In this document: positions 48,682 to 58,026 of the stretch, in pieces
How the letters are laid out: each line of letters begins with the position of its first letter
Position numbering within the stretch: the first letter of the stretch is position 1
DNA from: CAIWHR01 sp963811685
GTDB taxonomy: Bacteria; Pseudomonadota; Gammaproteobacteria; Burkholderiales; Casimicrobiaceae
Length of the DNA stretch: 64,000 nucleotides
NCBI GenBank assembly: GCA_963811685.1
Contig: CAWESK010000006.1
Coordinates: 186,001-250,000 of the forward strand
Direction of reading: 5' to 3'
The notes under the pieces: model-generated
Databases searched by the model: none
Told to the model about the DNA's origin: nothing
The model's input: the letters and a program-made list of their open reading frames with translations, nothing else
Program-made: the position numbers and the translations under genes

Positions 48682-49920
48682 ATGCGCAAGTCGTCGCGGG
48701 TTGCGGCATTCGCCGCATCGGCGTTCATCGTCGCGGTGCTCTCGGCCGTCCCGGCCGCGGCCGACGTGAAGCTCGCCTACATCGATCCGCTGTCGGGCGG
48801 CGCTGCGAGCGCCGGCATCAACGCCCAGAAGCATTTCATCTACCTCGTCGACAAGATCAACGCGGCGGGCGGACTCAACGGCGAGAAGCTGCAGATCGTC
48901 TTCTACGACAACAAGGTCGACCCGCAGGAGTCGCTGATCGCGCTCAAGAAGGCGCTCGACGAGGGCGCCCGATACGTCTTCCAGGGCAACGGCAGCGCGG
49001 TGGCGCTCGCCATCTCGGACGCTGTGCTGAAGTTCAACGAGCGCAATCCGGGCAAGGAGGTGCTCTACTTCAATTACGCGGCGGTGGACCCTGCGCTGAC
49101 CAACGCCAAATGCAACTTCTGGCACTTCCGGTTCGACTCCGATGCGGACATGAAGATGACCGCGCTCGTGAGCCAGATCGCCTCCCAGCCGCAGATCAAG
49201 AAGGTCTATCTCATCAACCAGGACTATTCGTTCGGCAAGGCGGTCGCGGCCGCCGCACGCAAGATGCTCGCCGAAAAGCGCCCCGACATCGAGATCGTCG
49301 GCGACGAGCTGCACCCGCTGCAGAAGATCCAGGATTTCTCGCCGTATGTCGCCAAGATCAAGGCCTCGGGCGCGGACACCGTGATCACGGGCAACTGGAG
49401 CAACGACATGTTCCTGCTGCTCAAGGCCGGCAAGGACGCCGGGCTCAAGGTCACGTGGTACACGTATTACGCGGGCGCGCTCGGCGCCCCGAGCGCGATC
49501 GGCCGCGACGGCATCGGCGCGGTCAAGCAGGTGAGCGAGTATCACAACAACGCGCTGCCCGAGCTCGACCCCGACGCGGCCGCGTTCAAGAAGCGGTTCA
49601 CCGGCAAGGACGACGAGTTCGACTACTATCGGCTCAACACGACGTTCATGATGTTCGCCGCCGCTGCAGCCAAGGCGAAGTCGAACGACCCGGTCAAGGT
49701 TGCGAAGGCGCTCGAGGGCCTCAAGTTGACGACGACCGTCGGCGACGTCGAGATGCGCGCCGACAATCACCAGCTGCTCCAGCCGCTGTTCGTATCGACC
49801 TTCGCCGACAACGTCAAGTTCGATGTCGAGAAGACCGGCCTCGGTTTCAAGACCGACGCGAAGATCAACGCGAAGGATACGGCGATGCCCACGACCTGCC
49901 AGATGCAGCGCCCGAGCTGA
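48682..49920 (+). CDS. Branched-chain-amino-acid-type ABC transporter solute-binding protein
   Basis: 412 residues, LivK-type (Peripla_BP_6). Signal peptide about 1-27 ends 'VPAAADVKLAY'. Mature protein has 'IDPLSGGAASAGINAQKHFI', 'NAAGGLNGEKLQIVFYDNKV', 'DPQESLIALKKALDEGARYV' and 'KVYLINQDYSFGKAVAAAAR'. The ligand may be an aromatic or fatty acid rather than an amino acid, judged from neighbours. Strong AAGGAGGAG Shine-Dalgarno. First gene of the livK-H-M-G-F unit. Confidence 0.93.
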   Translation: MRKSSRVAAFAASAFIVAVLSAVPAAADVKLAYIDPLSGGAASAGINAQKHFIYLVDKINAAGGLNGEKLQIVFYDNKVDPQESLIALKKALDEGARYVFQGNGSAVALAISDAVLKFNERNPGKEVLYFNYAAVDPALTNAKCNFWHFRFDSDADMKMTALVSQIASQPQIKKVYLINQDYSFGKAVAAAARKMLAEKRPDIEIVGDELHPLQKIQDFSPYVAKIKASGADTVITGNWSNDMFLLLKAGKDAGLKVTWYTYYAGALGAPSAIGRDGIGAVKQVSEYHNNALPELDPDAAAFKKRFTGKDDEFDYYRLNTTFMMFAAAAAKAKSNDPVKVAKALEGLKLTTTVGDVEMRADNHQLLQPLFVSTFADNVKFDVEKTGLGFKTDAKINAKDTAMPTTCQMQRPS

Positions 49921-50005
49921 CGCGAATTCCCGCGCCGTCCGCGTCGAGCCGCCCGCGCATGGCAGCCTCGCGGTCCGCAGCCGTTTCCCGTCTGGAGTCG
50001 CCAGC

Positions 50006-50956
50006 GTGCTCGAGATCGTCACCTTCTCGCTCCTGAACGGCGTCGTCTACGGGCTGCTGCTGTTCATGGTGTCGAGCGGGCTCACGCTGATCTTCAGCCT
50101 GATGGGCGTGCTCAATTTCGCGCACGCGAGCATGTTCATGCTGGGCGCGTACCTCTCCTGGCAGATCGGCAAATGGATCGGCTTCTGGCCGGCGCTCGTC
50201 ATCGCGCCGTTGCTGGTCGGCGCGTTCGGCGCGGCGGTGGAGCGCTACGGTCTTCGCCATGTGCACCGGCAAGGCCATGTGGCGGAGATCCTGTTCACGT
50301 TCGGGCTCGCCTACCTGATCGTCGAGTGCGTCGTGATGATCTGGGGCCGCAACCCGATCGAGAACCGCGTTCCCGTCGTCATCGACTTCCCGCTGTTCCA
50401 TCTCTTCGGCACCAGCTATCCCGCCTACAAAGGGCTGATGATGGCGATCTCGGTGGGCATGTTCGCGTTCCTGTACGTCGCGTTTCGCCGGACGCGGCTT
50501 GGACTCGTCATCCGCGCCGCGCTCGCGCATCCGGAGATGGTCAGCGCGCTCGGTCACGACGTGCCGCGCATTTTCGTGCTGGTCTTCGCGATCGGCAGCG
50601 CGCTCGCCGGCCTCGCCGGCGTCATCGGCGGCTTCGCGCTGCTCACCGAACCCAGCATGGCAGCAGCACTCGGCCCGATCGTGTTCGTCGTGGTCGTCGT
50701 CGGCGGCTTGGGCTCGATCACGGGTGCGTTCATCGCCGCGATGCTGATCGGCATCGTGCAGACATTTGCCGTCGCGCTCGATTACTCGCTGCTCGACCTC
50801 TTCCGCTCGCTGCACGTCATCGTCACCCGCGACTCGCCTTTCTACGAGCTCGCCGCGATCAAGATCGCCCAGGCAGCGCCGCTGCTGCCCTATCTCCTTC
50901 TGGTCGTGATGCTGATCGTGCGGCCACGCGGCCTGCTCGGCACCCGCGATTCATGA
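50006..50956 (+). CDS. livH: Branched-chain-type ABC transporter permease LivH
   Basis: 316 residues from a GTG preceded by GGAG. Multi-helix permease: 'LLNGVVYGLLLFMVSSGLTL', 'FSLMGVLNFAHASMFMLGAY' (the LivH hallmark 'NFAHG'-like motif), and 'FVVVVVGGLGSITGAFIAAM'. It forms the membrane channel with LivM. Its stop overlaps the livM ATG by four bases. The presence of a 'Liv' system beside acyl-CoA genes argues for an organic-acid substrate. Confidence 0.92.
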   Translation: MLEIVTFSLLNGVVYGLLLFMVSSGLTLIFSLMGVLNFAHASMFMLGAYLSWQIGKWIGFWPALVIAPLLVGAFGAAVERYGLRHVHRQGHVAEILFTFGLAYLIVECVVMIWGRNPIENRVPVVIDFPLFHLFGTSYPAYKGLMMAISVGMFAFLYVAFRRTRLGLVIRAALAHPEMVSALGHDVPRIFVLVFAIGSALAGLAGVIGGFALLTEPSMAAALGPIVFVVVVVGGLGSITGAFIAAMLIGIVQTFAVALDYSLLDLFRSLHVIVTRDSPFYELAAIKIAQAAPLLPYLLLVVMLIVRPRGLLGTRDS

Positions 50957-52254
50957 GCGGCGGCAGCGTGGCCGTGCCGCATTCGGGCGCGCTGCTGCGC
51001 TGGTCGGCGCAACGGAAATGGTGGCTTGCTGCAGCGCTCGCCCTGATCCTGCTGCCGCACGTGCCCGGCCTCGACGGCAACTTCGGCCGCTCGCTGCTTT
51101 CGCAGATGGGCATCGCGGCGGTGTTCGCTCTCTCGTACAACCTGCTGCTCGGCCAGACCGGGCTGCTGTCGTTCGGACACGCGGTGTACTTCGGCCTCGG
51201 CGGCTATGCCGGCATCCATCTGATGCGCGCGATCAATGGCGGGCTGCCGATCCCGATGCCGCTCGTTCCGATCGCCGGCGCCGCAGCGGGACTCTTCTTC
51301 GGGATGCTGTTCGGCGCCGTCACCACCCGTCGGGCGGGTGTCGTCTTCGCGCTGATCTCGCTCGGAGTCGGCGAGCTCGTCTTCGCCGCGATGCGCATCC
51401 TGCAGGGGTTTTCCGGCGGCGAGGAAGGGATCACCGCGAACCGCGGCGCCGGCCCGCACCCGTTCGGGCTCACGTTCGCCTCGCAGCTGCAGGTCTACTA
51501 CGTCACCGCGTTCTGGGCGGTCGTCGCGGCAGCGCTGATGGCAGCCTTCCTGCGCACGCCCGTCGGACGCATGTGCAACGCCGTGCGCGACAATCCCGAG
51601 CGCGCGGCGTTCATCGGCTACGACCCGGTGCGCGTTCGCTGGATCGTGTTCTCCGTCGCCGCCATGTTTGCCGGGCTCGCCGGCGGCCTCCACGCGCTCA
51701 ACTACGAGATCGTCGCTGCCGAAGCCGTCGGCGCCGGCCGCTCGGGCACGGTGCTGCTGATGGCCTACATCGGCGGCGTCCACCATTTCTTCGGGGCCGT
51801 GCTCGGCGCGATCACCATTACCTGGCTGCAGGTGAGCCTTTCCGACTACACGACGGCGTGGCAGCTCTACCTGGGGCTCTTCTTCATGGCCGTCGTGCTG
51901 TTCGCGCCCGGAGGGCTCTCCGGCCTTCTGCTGATGCACCGCCCGATACTGCGCACGCGCGCCTTCCCCGGCCTGCTGAAGGCGTACGCGATCGCGGCGG
52001 TTCCCGCGCTCGTCGCCGCCGTCGGAGCGATCATGCTGCTCGAGATCAACTACCGACGGGCGACGCAGCCCGATGCCGGCGCGCAGATGCGCCTCTTCTG
52101 GATCGACATGGACACGGCGACGCCGTGGCCGTGGCTGGCCGCGTTCGCGCTGCTCGTCGCCGGCGCTTTCTTCTTTCGCCGATCCTGGCCCTTGATCGCC
52201 CGCGCGTGGCAGGCGGCCAACGACGAAGCGCGTGCAGCGAGCGGCGCCCGATGA
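50953..52254 (+). CDS. livM: Branched-chain-type ABC transporter permease LivM
   Basis: 433 residues, longer than the usual 320-360 owing to a C-terminal extension. Core motifs: 'FALSYNLLLGQTGLLSFGHA', 'RRAGVVFALISLGVGELVFA' and 'MCNAVRDNPERAAFIGYDPV'. After about residue 330 come additional helices ('AVPALVAAVGAIMLLEINYR' and 'WPWLAAFALLVAGAFFFRRS'), a tail seen in some betaproteobacterial LivM proteins. Overlaps livH and livG. Confidence 0.92.
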   Translation: MSGGSVAVPHSGALLRWSAQRKWWLAAALALILLPHVPGLDGNFGRSLLSQMGIAAVFALSYNLLLGQTGLLSFGHAVYFGLGGYAGIHLMRAINGGLPIPMPLVPIAGAAAGLFFGMLFGAVTTRRAGVVFALISLGVGELVFAAMRILQGFSGGEEGITANRGAGPHPFGLTFASQLQVYYVTAFWAVVAAALMAAFLRTPVGRMCNAVRDNPERAAFIGYDPVRVRWIVFSVAAMFAGLAGGLHALNYEIVAAEAVGAGRSGTVLLMAYIGGVHHFFGAVLGAITITWLQVSLSDYTTAWQLYLGLFFMAVVLFAPGGLSGLLLMHRPILRTRAFPGLLKAYAIAAVPALVAAVGAIMLLEINYRRATQPDAGAQMRLFWIDMDTATPWPWLAAFALLVAGAFFFRRSWPLIARAWQAANDEARAASGAR

Positions 52255-53024
52255 ACGAGACCGGCGACGACCGGCGCTGCGCGCTGCAGCTCCTCGATCT
52301 GCACAAGCGTTTCGGCGCCACGCCGATCATCCGCGGCGTGTCGCTCGACATCCGCGACGGCGAGCGGCACGCGATCATCGGCCCCAATGGCGCCGGCAAA
52401 TCCACGCTCTTCAACCTCATCAGCGGACGCTTCGCGCCGACGACCGGCTCCATCCGCCTCCACGGCGAGGCGATCGAAGGCCGCGCGCCGTTCGAGATCC
52501 ACCGCCGCGGACTCGCCCGCAGCTTCCAGGTCACCAACATCTTCCCGCGAATGTCGGTGTACGAGAACATTCGCTGCAGCGCCCTCTGGTCGCTCGGGTA
52601 TCGCTATTCGTTCCGGCGCGACGTCGCCAAGCTCGCCGCCGCCAACGCGCGCGCCGGCGAGGTGCTGGAGCAGATCGGGATGACGGCGCGCCGCGACACG
52701 CGCGCGGAAGTGCTGACCTACGCCGAGCAGCGCGCGCTCGAGATCGGCATCACGATCGCCGGCGACGCGCGCGTGATCCTGCTCGACGAGCCCACGGCAG
52801 GCATGAACCGCGCCGAGGCGGCGCGGGCGGTGGCGCTGATCCGGTCGATCTCCGCGGGAAGGACGCTCGTGATGGTCGAGCACGACATGGGCGTCGTCTT
52901 CGATCTCGCCGATCGGATCTCGGTACTCGTCTATGGCGAGATCATTGCCACCGACGTTCCCGCGCGCATCCGCGAGAACGCGGCCGTGCAGGCGGCATAT
53001 CTTGGGACGAGCCTCCATGCTTGA
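52251..53024 (+). CDS. livG: Branched-chain-type ABC transporter ATP-binding protein LivG
   Basis: 257 residues. Walker A 'GPNGAGKSTLFNLISG', Q-loop 'RSFQVTNIFPRMSVYENIRC', Walker B 'ARVILLDEPTAGMN' and H-loop 'MVEHDMGVVFDLADRISVLV'. The signature motif is 'LTYAEQRALEIGITIAGDAR', where the usual LSYG.QR is altered to LTYAEQR. ATG overlaps the livM stop by four bases, and eight bases overlap livF, so all five liv genes form one coupled operon. Confidence 0.92.
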   Translation: MNETGDDRRCALQLLDLHKRFGATPIIRGVSLDIRDGERHAIIGPNGAGKSTLFNLISGRFAPTTGSIRLHGEAIEGRAPFEIHRRGLARSFQVTNIFPRMSVYENIRCSALWSLGYRYSFRRDVAKLAAANARAGEVLEQIGMTARRDTRAEVLTYAEQRALEIGITIAGDARVILLDEPTAGMNRAEAARAVALIRSISAGRTLVMVEHDMGVVFDLADRISVLVYGEIIATDVPARIRENAAVQAAYLGTSLHA

Positions 53025-53721
53025 GGTCGATGCGCTGCACGCCTACTACGGCAAGAGCCACATCCTGCAGGGGATATCGTTTCGCGTCGGCGAAGGCGAG
53101 ATCATCAGCCTCCTCGGACGCAACGGCGCCGGACGCTCGACCACGATCAAGACGATCATGGGGCAGATCCGGCCGGTCGGGGAGATCCGGTTCAAGGGCG
53201 AGCGGATCGACGGTCTCAAGGCCCACGAGATCGCCCGCCGCGGGCTTGGATACGTCCCCGAGGACCGCGCCATCTTCCCCGATCTCACCGTGCGCGAGAA
53301 CCTGCTCCTCGGACTGAAGTCCAAGCGGCACCAGGGGCACGCGGCGCGCTGGTCGCTCAAGGACACGTTTGCGCTCTTTCCGCTGCTGGGCGAGCGCGCC
53401 GACGCGCCCGGCGGCGTGCTGTCGGGCGGCGAGCAGCAGATGCTCACGATCTGCCGCACGCTGATGGGCAATCCGGAGCTCATCATGGTCGACGAGCCGA
53501 CCGAGGGGCTCGCGCCGAAGCTCGTGGAACGCGTGCGCGAGCTGCTCCTCGAGATCGCGCAGCGCGGCATCGCGATCCTGCTGATCGAGCAGAAGCTCAC
53601 GATCGCGCTGGCGATCTCGCACCGGGTGCACGTGATGGGCCACGGCCGCATCGTCTTCGAAGGATCGCCCGAAGCGCTTCGCGCCAACGACGCGGTGCGC
53701 AAGGAGTGGCTGGAGGTATGA
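53017..53721 (+). CDS. livF: Branched-chain-type ABC transporter ATP-binding protein LivF
   Basis: 234 residues. The Walker A segment is 'GRNGAGRSTTIKTIMG', with Arg in place of the invariant Lys; this variant occurs in some LivF proteins. Q-loop 'YVPEDRAIFPDLTVRENLLL', signature 'VLSGGEQQMLTICRTLMGNP', Walker B 'LIMVDEPTEGLAP', H-loop 'LIEQKLTIALAISHRVHVMG'. It works with LivG to power the importer. The stop overlaps the ATG of the beta-oxidation gene (ATGA), so transport and catabolism genes are coupled. Confidence 0.92.
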   Translation: MLEVDALHAYYGKSHILQGISFRVGEGEIISLLGRNGAGRSTTIKTIMGQIRPVGEIRFKGERIDGLKAHEIARRGLGYVPEDRAIFPDLTVRENLLLGLKSKRHQGHAARWSLKDTFALFPLLGERADAPGGVLSGGEQQMLTICRTLMGNPELIMVDEPTEGLAPKLVERVRELLLEIAQRGIAILLIEQKLTIALAISHRVHVMGHGRIVFEGSPEALRANDAVRKEWLEV

Positions 53722-55833
53722 GCATGGGCAGTGAAACCATCGGCGCTCGTTATCGGGTCGACGACGGCGTCGCCGTCATCACGCTGGACAATCCGCCGGT
53801 CAACGGCCTCGGGTACGCGACGCGCGCCGCCGTCGCGGAAGGCATCGACAGGGCAGTCGGCCGATCCGAGCGTGCGCGCCATCGTGATCGCCGGCTCGGG
53901 CCGGATGTTCTCCGGCGGCGCCGACATCCGCGAGTTCAATACGCCGAAGGCGAGTGCCGAGCCGACGCTGCATACGCTGATCCGCATCGTCGAGGCGAGC
54001 GACAAGCCGGTGATCGCCGCGATCGGCGGCGGTTGCATGGGCGGCGGCCTGGAGCTCGCGCTCGGCTGCCATTTCCGGGTCGCCGCAGCCGATGCGCCGC
54101 TCGCGCTGCCCGAGGTCAAGCTCGGGCTCCTGCCCGGCGCCGGAGGCACCCAGCGATTGCCGCGCGCGATCGGCGTGGAAGCGGCGCTCAACATGATTCT
54201 CTCCGGCGCCAGCGTGCCGGCGACACAGCTGGCGGGGACGGCGCTGCTCGACGAGACGAGCGACGGCGATCCGCTGCCCGCCGCCATCGCATTCGCGCGC
54301 AAGGTCGCGGCGGAGAAGCGACCGCGCAAGCGCCTGCGCGATGTCGTCATCCAGGACCCGAATGCAGAAGCGTTCCTCCAATTCGCACGCAACACGGTCG
54401 GCGCCGCGACCAAGGGCTATCCCGCGCCGATGAAATGCATCGACGCCGTTGCGGCCGCGGCCGCAAAGCCGTTCGACGAGGGGCTGCCGATCGAACGCGC
54501 ACTCTTTGAGGCACTCGTGCAGACGCCGGAGTCGCGTGCGCTGCGCCACGCGTTCTTTGCCGAACGCGCCGCCTCGCGCATTCCCGGCATCGCCGAGGAC
54601 GCGCCCACGCGGTCGATCGAGCGCGTCGCGGTCATCGGCGCCGGCACGATGGGCGGCGGCATCGCAATGGCCTTTGCGAACGCCGGCGTGCCGGTCACGA
54701 TCCTCGAAATGAAACAGGAGGCGCTCGACAAGGGCCTCGCGACGATCCGTCGCAATTACGAGTCGTCGGTCAAGCGGGGCAAGCTCGACGCGCAAAGCGG
54801 GGGAGCGCAACGCTCGCGCTCCTGCGCCCGACGCTCTCCTATGACGAGCTCGCGGACGTCGATCTCGTGATCGAGGCGGTGTTCGAGGACATGGAGGTGA
54901 AGCAGCGCGTCTTCCGCGAGCTCGACCGCGTCGCGAAGCCGGGCGCTATCCTCGCGAGCAACACGTCGACGCTCGATCTCGACCGGATCGCCGCCGTCAC
55001 GCGGCGTCCGCAGGACGTCATCGGCATGCACTTCTTCAGTCCGGCCAACGTGATGAAGCTGCTCGAAGTCGTGCGCGGAGCCAGGACGGCCGATGATGTG
55101 CTGCTCACCGTCATGCGCCTCGCCAAGAGGATCGGCAAGACCGCAGTCGTTTCCGGCGTCTGCGACGGCTTCATCGGCAACCGGATGCTCGAGCAGTACC
55201 TGCGGCAGGCGATGTTCCTGCTCGAGGAAGGCGCGTCGCCGGCGCAGGTCGATCAGGCGCTGGAACGGTTCGGCATGGCGATGGGGCCGTTTCGCGTGAG
55301 CGACCTTGCGGGCAACGACGTCGGCTGGTACATCCGCAAGCGCCGCTACATCGAAAAGCCGACGGTGACCTACTCGCGGATCGCCGATCGCCTGTGCGAG
55401 CTCGGCCGCTTCGGCCAGAAGACCGGCCTCGGCTGGTATCGCTACGAAGCGGGACGGCGCGATGCCATTTCCGATCCGGCGGTCGACGCCCTCATCGCCG
55501 CGTATCGCCAGGAGCACGGCTTCGTCGACGCGCAGGATCGCCGACGACGAGATCGTCGAGCGCTGCATCTTCGCGCTCGTCAACGAAGGCGCGCAGCTGC
55601 TCGACGAGAAAATCGCGCTGCGCGCCTCCGACATCGACGTCGTCTATCTCGCGGGCTATGGCTTCCCGCGCTACCGCGGCGGCCCGATGTGTTACGCCGA
55701 CACGGTCGGGCTCTACAACGTCGTGCGCACGTTCCGCCGCTTCGCTGCCAATGCGCACGGCGATCCCGGATTCTGGCGACCGGCGCCGCTCCTCGCCCGC
55801 CTCGCCGCCGAAGGCAAGACGTTCAACACCTGA
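53718..55833 (+). CDS. Bifunctional enoyl-CoA hydratase / 3-hydroxyacyl-CoA dehydrogenase (FadJ/FadB-like), three frameshifts
   Basis: About 700 residues when joined. Hydratase half: 'DDGVAVITLDNPPVNGLGYA', then after a shift near 53855 'DPSVRAIVIAGSGRMFSGGA', 'VIAAIGGGCMGGGLELALGC' (oxyanion loop) and 'LPEVKLGLLPGAGGTQRLPR' (catalytic Glu). Dehydrogenase half: 'RVAVIGAGTMGGGIAMAFAN' (NAD), a shift near 54800 into 'ALLRPTLSYDELADVDLVIE', then 'ASNTSTLDLDRIAAVTR' and 'GMHFFSPANVMKLLEVV' (His/Glu). A third shift near 55533 restores 'IADDEIVERCIFALVNEGAQ'. An ATG two codons later (53724) has better GGAGG spacing. It follows livF without a gap. Confidence 0.85.
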
Positions 55834-55850
55834 TTCCATCGAGACCGCTC

Positions 55851-57029
55851 ATGCCCGACGCCGTCATCGTTTCCACCGCCCGCACGGGACTCGCCAAGAG
55901 CTGGCGCGGCGCCTTCAACATGACGCATGGCGCGACGATGGGCGGCCATGTCGTCCGCCATGCCATCGCGCGCGCTCGCATCGAACCGGGTGAAGTGGAC
56001 GACGTGCTGATCGGCTGCGCGTTTCCGGAAGGCGCCACGGGCCACAACATCGCACGGCAGATCGCGTTGCGCGCCGGCTGCCCCGTGACGGTTCCCGGAG
56101 CGACGATCAACCGCTTCTGCTCGTCCGGCCTGCAGACGATCGCGCTCGCAGCGCAACGCATCATCGCGGGCGAAGGCGATATCTTCGTCGCCGGCGGCGT
56201 CGAATCGATCTCCTGCGTCCAGAACGAATCGAACAAGCACATGCTGCGCGAGCCGTGGCTCGCCGAGCACAAGCCGGAGATCTACTGGCCGATGCTGCAG
56301 ACCGCCGAGACCGTCGCCAAGCGCTACGGCATCTCGCGCGAGCGGCAGGACGAATACGGCGCGCGCAGCCAGCAGCGCGCGGGCGCCGCGGCCGCCGCCG
56401 GCAAATTCGCCGACGAGATCGTGCCGATGACGACGACGATGGGCGTCGCGGACAAGGACACCGGACGCCTTTCGACGAAGGAAGTGACGATCGCCGCCGA
56501 CGAGGGCATCCGCGCCGATACGACCTACGAGGCGATCGCGAAGATCAAGCCCGCGTTGCCAGGCGGCGTCATCGCGGCCGGGAACGCGAGCCAGTTCTCG
56601 GATGGCGCCGCGGCATGCGTCGTCATGAGCGATCGCGCTGCCGCGGCAAAAGGCTTGCGGCCGCTGGGGATATTTCGCGGCTTCGCCGTGGCCGGCTGCG
56701 AGCCCGACGAGATGGGCATTGGCCCGGTGTTCGCCGTGCCGAAGCTCCTCGCGCGCACGGGAAAGCGCATCGAGGACATCGACCTGTGGGAGCTGAACGA
56801 AGCATTCGCCGTCCAGGTCATCTACTGCCGCGACAAGCTCGGCCTTCCCGACGAGCGCCTCAATGTCGACGGCGGCGCCATCGCCGTCGGGCATCCTTAC
56901 GGCGTCTCCGGGACGCGGCTCGCCGCGCACGCGCTGATCGAAGGCAGGCGCCGCGGCGCGAAGCTCGCCGTCGTCACGATGTGCATCGGCGGCGGCATGG
57001 GCGCGGCGGGCTTGTTCGAGGTCGTTTGA
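55851..57029 (+). CDS. fadA: Acetyl-CoA C-acyltransferase (3-ketoacyl-CoA thiolase)
   Basis: 392 residues. Nucleophilic Cys in 'PGATINRFCSSGLQTIALAA' (about residue 90), 'WELNEAFAVQVIYCRDK', 'NVDGGAIAVGHPYGVSGTRL' with the His, and 'VVTMCIGGGMGAAGLFEVV' with the second catalytic Cys, all in classic positions. It performs the final cleavage of beta-oxidation. It lies 17 bases after the bifunctional enzyme on the same strand, so the pair forms an FadBA-type set; whether it joins a stable complex is unknown. Confidence 0.93.
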   Translation: MPDAVIVSTARTGLAKSWRGAFNMTHGATMGGHVVRHAIARARIEPGEVDDVLIGCAFPEGATGHNIARQIALRAGCPVTVPGATINRFCSSGLQTIALAAQRIIAGEGDIFVAGGVESISCVQNESNKHMLREPWLAEHKPEIYWPMLQTAETVAKRYGISRERQDEYGARSQQRAGAAAAAGKFADEIVPMTTTMGVADKDTGRLSTKEVTIAADEGIRADTTYEAIAKIKPALPGGVIAAGNASQFSDGAAACVVMSDRAAAAKGLRPLGIFRGFAVAGCEPDEMGIGPVFAVPKLLARTGKRIEDIDLWELNEAFAVQVIYCRDKLGLPDERLNVDGGAIAVGHPYGVSGTRLAAHALIEGRRRGAKLAVVTMCIGGGMGAAGLFEVV

Positions 57030-57033
57030 CGCG

Positions 57034-58026
57034 CTAGCGCGAGACGCACCAGCTGCTTGCCGAAGTTCTCGCCTTTAAGGAGGGCGATCAATCCTCGCGG
57101 CGCGTTGTCGAGGCCTTCGACGATCGATTCGCGATACTTGAGCTTGCCCTCCGCGAAGTACGCACCCAAGCCTGCCATCGCCTCGCCATAGCGATCCTTC
57201 CAGTCGAACACGATCATCCCCTGCATGCGGATGCGATTGACGAGCACCGAGCGCAGCTGCTTGTAACCGTAGGGCTCGGTCACGTTGTATTGCGAGATCA
57301 GTCCACAGACGACGACGCGGGAATGGGTGTTCATCAGCCCAAGCGCGGTGTCGAGCACCACCCCGCCGACATTCTCGAACTGGACGTCCACGCCGTTGGG
57401 GCACGCGTTGCGCAGGTCCTGCGCGAGGTTGCCTGCCTTGTAATCGACGCAGGCGTCGAAGCCGAGCTCGTCGACGACGTACGCGCACTTCGCGGGCCGC
57501 CCGCGATGCCGACCGCGCGGCATCCCTCGAGCTTCGCGAGCTGGCCGACCACGCTGCCCACCGCGCCGGACGCCGCCGAGACGCAGACCGTATCGCCGGG
57601 CTTCGGCCGCCCGATCTCGCGCAGCCCGAACCACGCCGTCATGCCGGGCATGCCGAGGACGCCGAGATAGCACGACGCCGGCGCGCGCGTAACGTCGATC
57701 GCGGTCAGGTCGCGCGCCCGCGCCACGCCGTAGAGCTGCCAGCCGACGGATGCAAGCACCTTGTCGCCCGGCTTCCATGCCGGGTCGCGTGACGCGACGA
57801 CGGAGCCGACCGTCTGCCCGACCATGACCTCCCCGATCGCCGCGGGCGGCACGTAGGATTTCGCGTCGCTCATCCGGCCCCGCATGTACGGATCGAGCGA
57901 CAACCATTCATTCTTTATCAGCACCTCGCCATCGCCTGGCGCCGGCATCGGCGCATCGACGATGCGGAAGTTGTCCTCAATCACCGCGCCTTGCGGGCGG
58001 CTCGCCAGCAGCACCTGCCGGTTCAT
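57034..58026 (-). CDS. NADP-dependent medium-chain (zinc-independent) oxidoreductase, frameshifted
   Basis: About 330 residues once corrected. N-terminus 'MNRQVLLASRPQGAVIEDNF' and 'WLSLDPYMRGRMSDAKSYVP' belong to the curcumin reductase/alkenal reductase MDR group. 'VCVSAASGAVGSVVGQLAKL' binds NADPH. A shift near 57497 joins 'AVGIAGG' to 'KCAYVVDELGFDACVDYKAG'. Homologues end soon after 'GENFGKQLVRLA', where a TAG exists one frame away; the uncorrected frame instead runs into the antisense of fadA to 56897. It reduces a conjugated double bond. Overlaps the next gene's stop by four bases. Confidence 0.8.

Noticed and set aside
46855..50036. Very long open frames antisense to the ligase and liv genes (over 1000 codons on each strand)
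   Set aside because: They are Arg/Gly-rich translations of GC-rich codons and lack any domain; the sense frames encode well-known enzymes.
56897..57034. Extension of the reductase gene into the antisense of the thiolase
   Set aside because: Family members end near the TAG at 57034-57036 in an adjacent frame; the extension has no homology and implies another one-base error.
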